NCBI GenBank assembly: GCA_900313545.1
Contig: OMRS01000170.1
Location: 1 to 8,901, forward strand
Reading direction: 5' to 3'
Length of the DNA stretch: 8,901 bases
Source: an uncultured Eubacteriales bacterium
GTDB taxonomy: Bacteria > Bacillota_A > Clostridia > Christensenellales > Aristaeellaceae
Shown: one piece after another, positions 6,646 to 8,901 of the stretch
Layout: every line of letters starts with the position of its first letter
How positions within the stretch are numbered: position 1 is the stretch's first letter
The notes under the pieces: generated by a model
What the model was told of the DNA's origin: nothing
Database searches by the model: none
What the model saw: only the letters and a program-made list of their open reading frames with translations
Made by a program: the position numbers and the translations under genes

Positions 6646-7242
6646 TTACGCTTTCTTCGGCAGCAGGCAGTTCATAGCGGCCAGGGTCAGACCCAGCACG
6701 ATGAATCCGCCGGCGGGTTTGATCAGGATGCCCATGGGCGGGAAACCGGCGGGCATCACCTGCACGCCGAACAGGGTCCCAACGCCAAAGACTTCACGGA
6801 TCGCGGAAATCAGGGTGATGGCCAGCGTAAAGCCGATGCCCATGCCCAGGCCGTCGACTGCGGCATCCGCGGGCGGGTTTTTAAAGGCAAAAGCTTCAGC
6901 ACGTCCGAAAATGATACAGTTCACCACAATCAGCGGAATGAACACGCCCAGGGATTCATCCAGAGCGGGAAAGAAAGCCTTGATGATGAGCTGGACGATG
7001 GTCACGAAGGTGGCGATAACCACGATGAAGGCCGGAATCCGGATCTGGTCCGGAATGGCTTTGCGCATGAGAGAAATCACGAGATTGGAAAAGATCAGAA
7101 CGAAGGTAACGGCAAGTCCCATGCCGATACCATTGCTCGCGGCGGTGGTGATGGCGAGCGTCGGGCACATGCCCAGCACCATACGGAACGTGGGGTTTTC
7201 ATCGATGATGCCGTTCATGAAGATTTTGAAGTATTTCTTCAT
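6646..7242 (-). CDS. rnfE: RnfE, membrane subunit of the Rnf complex
   Basis: This 198-residue multi-pass membrane protein belongs to the RnfE/NqrD family, the partner of RnfA in the ion-translocating core. Signatures are ENPTFRMVLGMCPTLA (15-30), NGIGMGLA (37-44) and LIVVNCIIFGRAEAFA (104-119). C26 and C109 are the expected ligands for the [2Fe-2S] cluster shared with RnfA. The start ATG overlaps the stop of the RnfG-position gene as ATGA, with AAGGAGG inside the end of that gene, so translation is coupled. The order G-E-A-B matches the usual rnfCDGEAB operon, placing rnfC and rnfD beyond position 8901. Confidence 0.97.
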   Translation of the reverse strand: MKKYFKIFMNGIIDENPTFRMVLGMCPTLAITTAASNGIGMGLAVTFVLIFSNLVISLMRKAIPDQIRIPAFIVVIATFVTIVQLIIKAFFPALDESLGVFIPLIVVNCIIFGRAEAFAFKNPPADAAVDGLGMGIGFTLAITLISAIREVFGVGTLFGVQVMPAGFPPMGILIKPAGGFIVLGLTLAAMNCLLPKKA

Positions 7243-8901
7243 TTCTGGACCTCCTTGGCAGCCTGGCTGAGAACATCATTGATTGCATTGCTGGTCAGGG
7301 TCACGCCGGTCTTCACATCGATCTGTGCCTCACCGATATTTTTGCCGACCAGTGCCTCAAAGACACCGGCATCCGCAATCAGGTCAGCGCCAAGACCCGC
7401 GGTTTCGTTGTGTTCCTTCACCTCGACGCTCAGGATCTTCCCGTCCGCGTCCAGCTGAACGGCCACCTTCATGGGAGCAAATCCCGTGGCTTCATAAACT
7501 TTGGTTTCAGCCGCCGCTTCGCCGGCAGGAGCGGCGAATTCCTCGGCAGCTTTTTTCAGGGCTTCATTGATGGCATTGGAGGTCAGGGTGACGCCGGTTT
7601 TGACGTCAATCTGGGCCTGCGCAACCGGCTTGCCAACCAGCGCTTCAAAGACTGCGGAATCCGCGATCAGGTCAGCGCCAAGGCCTGCAGTCTCCTGATG
7701 CTCGGGGACGGAAACGGAGAGAATCTTCCCTTCGTCATCCACCTCCACCACTACGGTGAAATCCGCAAAGCCCTTCACCGGGAAGCTGCCGCGCCTGGCG
7801 GCGGTTTCGGCGGGCGTCGCCTCATCAGACTTCTCCGGAATAGCCTTTTCCTCTGCGGCGGGGGCGGCGGAAAGCTCCTCCGCGGCTTTTTTGAGGGCCT
7901 CATTGATGGCATTGGAGGTCAGGGTGACGCCGGTTTTGACGTCGATCTGGGCCTGCGCGACCGGTTTGCCCACCAGAGCCTCAAAGATCGCGGTGTCGGC
8001 AATCAGGTCAGCTCCCAGACCTGCGGTCTCCTGATGCTCAGGAATCGTAACGCTGAGAAGGTTTCCGTTATCATCCACTTCCACGTTCACGGTGAACTCG
8101 GCAAATCCCTTTACAGGATAGCTGCCGCTCTTTGCAGCTTTGGCGGGCGTCTCCTCGGCGGCCTTTGCTGGGGAAAACTCCTCCGCGGCTTTTTTGAGGG
8201 CCTCATTGATGGCATTGGAGGTCAGGGTCACGCCGGATTTGACGTCAATCTGAGCCTGTGCGACCGGTTTGCCCACCAGCGCTTCAAAGATCGCGGTATC
8301 AGCAATCAGGTCTGCGCCCAGCCCGGCGGTTTCCTGGTTTTCGGGGATGTTGATGTTCACGATTTCACCGTTGGGATTGAGTGCAATCTCAACAGTAAAG
8401 GGAGCGAAGCCGGTCACAGCCACGGTCTTGACGGTGGATACGTCCGTTGCGGCATCTTTCTCATCGATCTGTGTCTTTGCGGTGCCTGCGAATTCTGCAG
8501 CGGCCATGGACAGCGCCTCGTTGATGGCATTGGAGGTCAGAGTCACCGCCGTCTTGACATCGATTTTTGCATCCCGGATATCCTGACCCTTGAGAGCAGC
8601 AAAGACAGCTTTATCTTCGATGAGATCCGCACCCAGACCGACGGTCTCCTGATGCTCAGGCACCGTCACGTTCAGGATTTTTCCGTCGCTGTCCAGTTCA
8701 ACGGTTACCTTGAAATCGGCGATTCCCTTGACGGGATAGGTGTTGCTGAAGGCCGCCCCGGTCACAGGGCCTTCAGCTGCGGCCTCTTCAGTCTTGGCTT
8801 CTTCAGTCTTGGCCTCTTCAGTCTTGGCTTCTTCAGTCTTGGCTTCTTCAGTCTTGGCTTCTTCAGTCTTGGCTTCTTCAGTCTTGGCTTCTTCCTGGAC
8901 C
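7239..8901 (-). CDS. RnfG-position protein with five tandem FMN-binding domains (N terminus outside window)
   Basis: RnfG normally has about 200 residues, one membrane anchor and one external FMN domain carrying FMN covalently bound to threonine. Here 553 in-frame codons are visible and the frame is open at the edge. From the N-terminal side: VQ, seven copies of EEAKT, then five FMN_bind-like domains at 8744-8493, 8432-8175, 8126-7872, 7790-7533 and 7502-7242, joined by Ala/Glu/Lys/Pro-rich linkers of about 10-28 residues. Each domain has ET[AV]GLGADLI and ends with DVK[TS][GA]VTLTSNAI, close to the Dxx(S/T)GA(T/S) flavinylation motif, but with Val for Ala. Domains 2-4 are nearly identical over about 55 residues. 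A GTG at 8765 is not a credible start: it has no ribosome site and the repeat reads through it. Position directly before rnfE, with an ATGA overlap, supports an RnfG role. The signal or anchor, and any further domain, lie off the window. Confidence 0.88.
   Translation of the reverse strand, partial: VQEEAKTEEAKTEEAKTEEAKTEEAKTEEAKTEEAKTEEAAAEGPVTGAAFSNTYPVKGIADFKVTVELDSDGKILNVTVPEHQETVGLGADLIEDKAVFAALKGQDIRDAKIDVKTAVTLTSNAINEALSMAAAEFAGTAKTQIDEKDAATDVSTVKTVAVTGFAPFTVEIALNPNGEIVNINIPENQETAGLGADLIADTAIFEALVGKPVAQAQIDVKSGVTLTSNAINEALKKAAEEFSPAKAAEETPAKAAKSGSYPVKGFAEFTVNVEVDDNGNLLSVTIPEHQETAGLGADLIADTAIFEALVGKPVAQAQIDVKTGVTLTSNAINEALKKAAEELSAAPAAEEKAIPEKSDEATPAETAARRGSFPVKGFADFTVVVEVDDEGKILSVSVPEHQETAGLGADLIADSAVFEALVGKPVAQAQIDVKTGVTLTSNAINEALKKAAEEFAAPAGEAAAETKVYEATGFAPMKVAVQLDADGKILSVEVKEHNETAGLGADLIADAGVFEALVGKNIGEAQIDVKTGVTLTSNAINDVLSQAAKEVQK
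7875..7925 (-). repeat. 51-bp exact internal repeat, copy in FMN domain 3
   Basis: This segment is identical base for base to 8178-8228. It encodes the TLTSNAINEALKKAAEE end of an FMN-binding domain. The FMN domain 4 counterpart (about 7541-7591) is very similar but has several substitutions. Identity at silent positions points to recent duplication or gene conversion between domains. Confidence 0.9.
8178..8228 (-). repeat. 51-bp exact internal repeat, copy in FMN domain 2
   Basis: Identical to 7875-7925. Direct repeats 303 bp apart give a substrate for in-frame deletion or expansion by one whole FMN domain plus linker, because 303 is divisible by three. Confidence 0.9.
8781..8894 (-). repeat. 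15-bp tandem repeat (seven full units) encoding EEAKT
   Basis: Seven contiguous 15-bp units (minus strand GAAGAAGCCAAGACT) occupy 8790-8894, and a partial eighth encoding EEA is at 8781-8789. Six units are identical; the unit at 8805-8819 has a silent GAA to GAG change. The unit is five codons, so copy-number change by slippage keeps the frame. The product is a charged EEAKT stalk before the first visible FMN domain. Confidence 0.97.

Noticed and set aside
7239..8765. GTG at 8765 as the start of the RnfG-position protein
   Set aside because: No ribosome binding site precedes it, and the frame continues upstream through the EEAKT repeats to the window edge without a stop.
8790..8894. Regular 15-bp repeats as a CRISPR array
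   Set aside because: The units are contiguous, without spacers, and lie in frame within a coding sequence.

Overview
The window comes from an anaerobic Firmicute of the class Clostridia with moderately GC-rich DNA (judged by eye). The reasons are strong AGGAGG-type ribosome binding sites before almost every gene, an Rnf complex with a long iron-sulfur RnfB, a stand-alone rubredoxin, and an HflX with a long N-terminal extension. I cannot name the genus. Every supported gene lies on the minus strand, so transcription runs from high to low coordinates. No stretch over 300 bases lacks a gene; the longest gap is about 225 bases (3164-3388).

Region 1 (8901 down to about 4942) is the distal part of an rnf operon in the order G-E-A-B. 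The Rnf complex couples electron transfer between reduced ferredoxin and NAD+ to Na+ or H+ movement. The RnfG-position protein is cut by the window edge and is very unusual: at least five tandem FMN-binding domains, preceded by seven exact EEAKT pentapeptides encoded by a 15-bp tandem repeat. RnfE and RnfA each keep the two intramembrane cysteines expected to hold the shared [2Fe-2S] cluster. RnfB has three ferredoxin-like modules after its N-terminal iron-sulfur domain and ends in a Lys/Pro/Ala-rich tail.

Region 2 (4866 down to 3389) holds a 52-residue rubredoxin and a GltD/NfnB/PreT-like flavoprotein oxidoreductase. The oxidoreductase frame is broken by one base at a run of seven A's near 4302. 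Both genes probably belong to the rnf transcription unit, linking the Rnf complex to small electron carriers and NAD(P)H. A hairpin between them and a larger one after the oxidoreductase may attenuate or end transcription.

Region 3 (about 3260 down to 1) starts with a near-consensus sigma-A promoter (TTGACC, 17 bp, TATAAT). It drives a tightly coupled operon: a NifS/IscS-type cysteine desulfurase, an HflX ribosome-associated GTPase, and the start of a probable M15 D-Ala-D-Ala carboxypeptidase. Both junctions are 4-base ATGA overlaps. The HflX extension carries a complete JAMM-type metalloprotease signature (HxHx7Sx2D), suggesting an MPN-like domain fused to a ribosome-splitting GTPase.

The most notable content is the five-FMN RnfG-position protein inside an otherwise orthodox Rnf operon, followed by the JAMM-HflX fusion.
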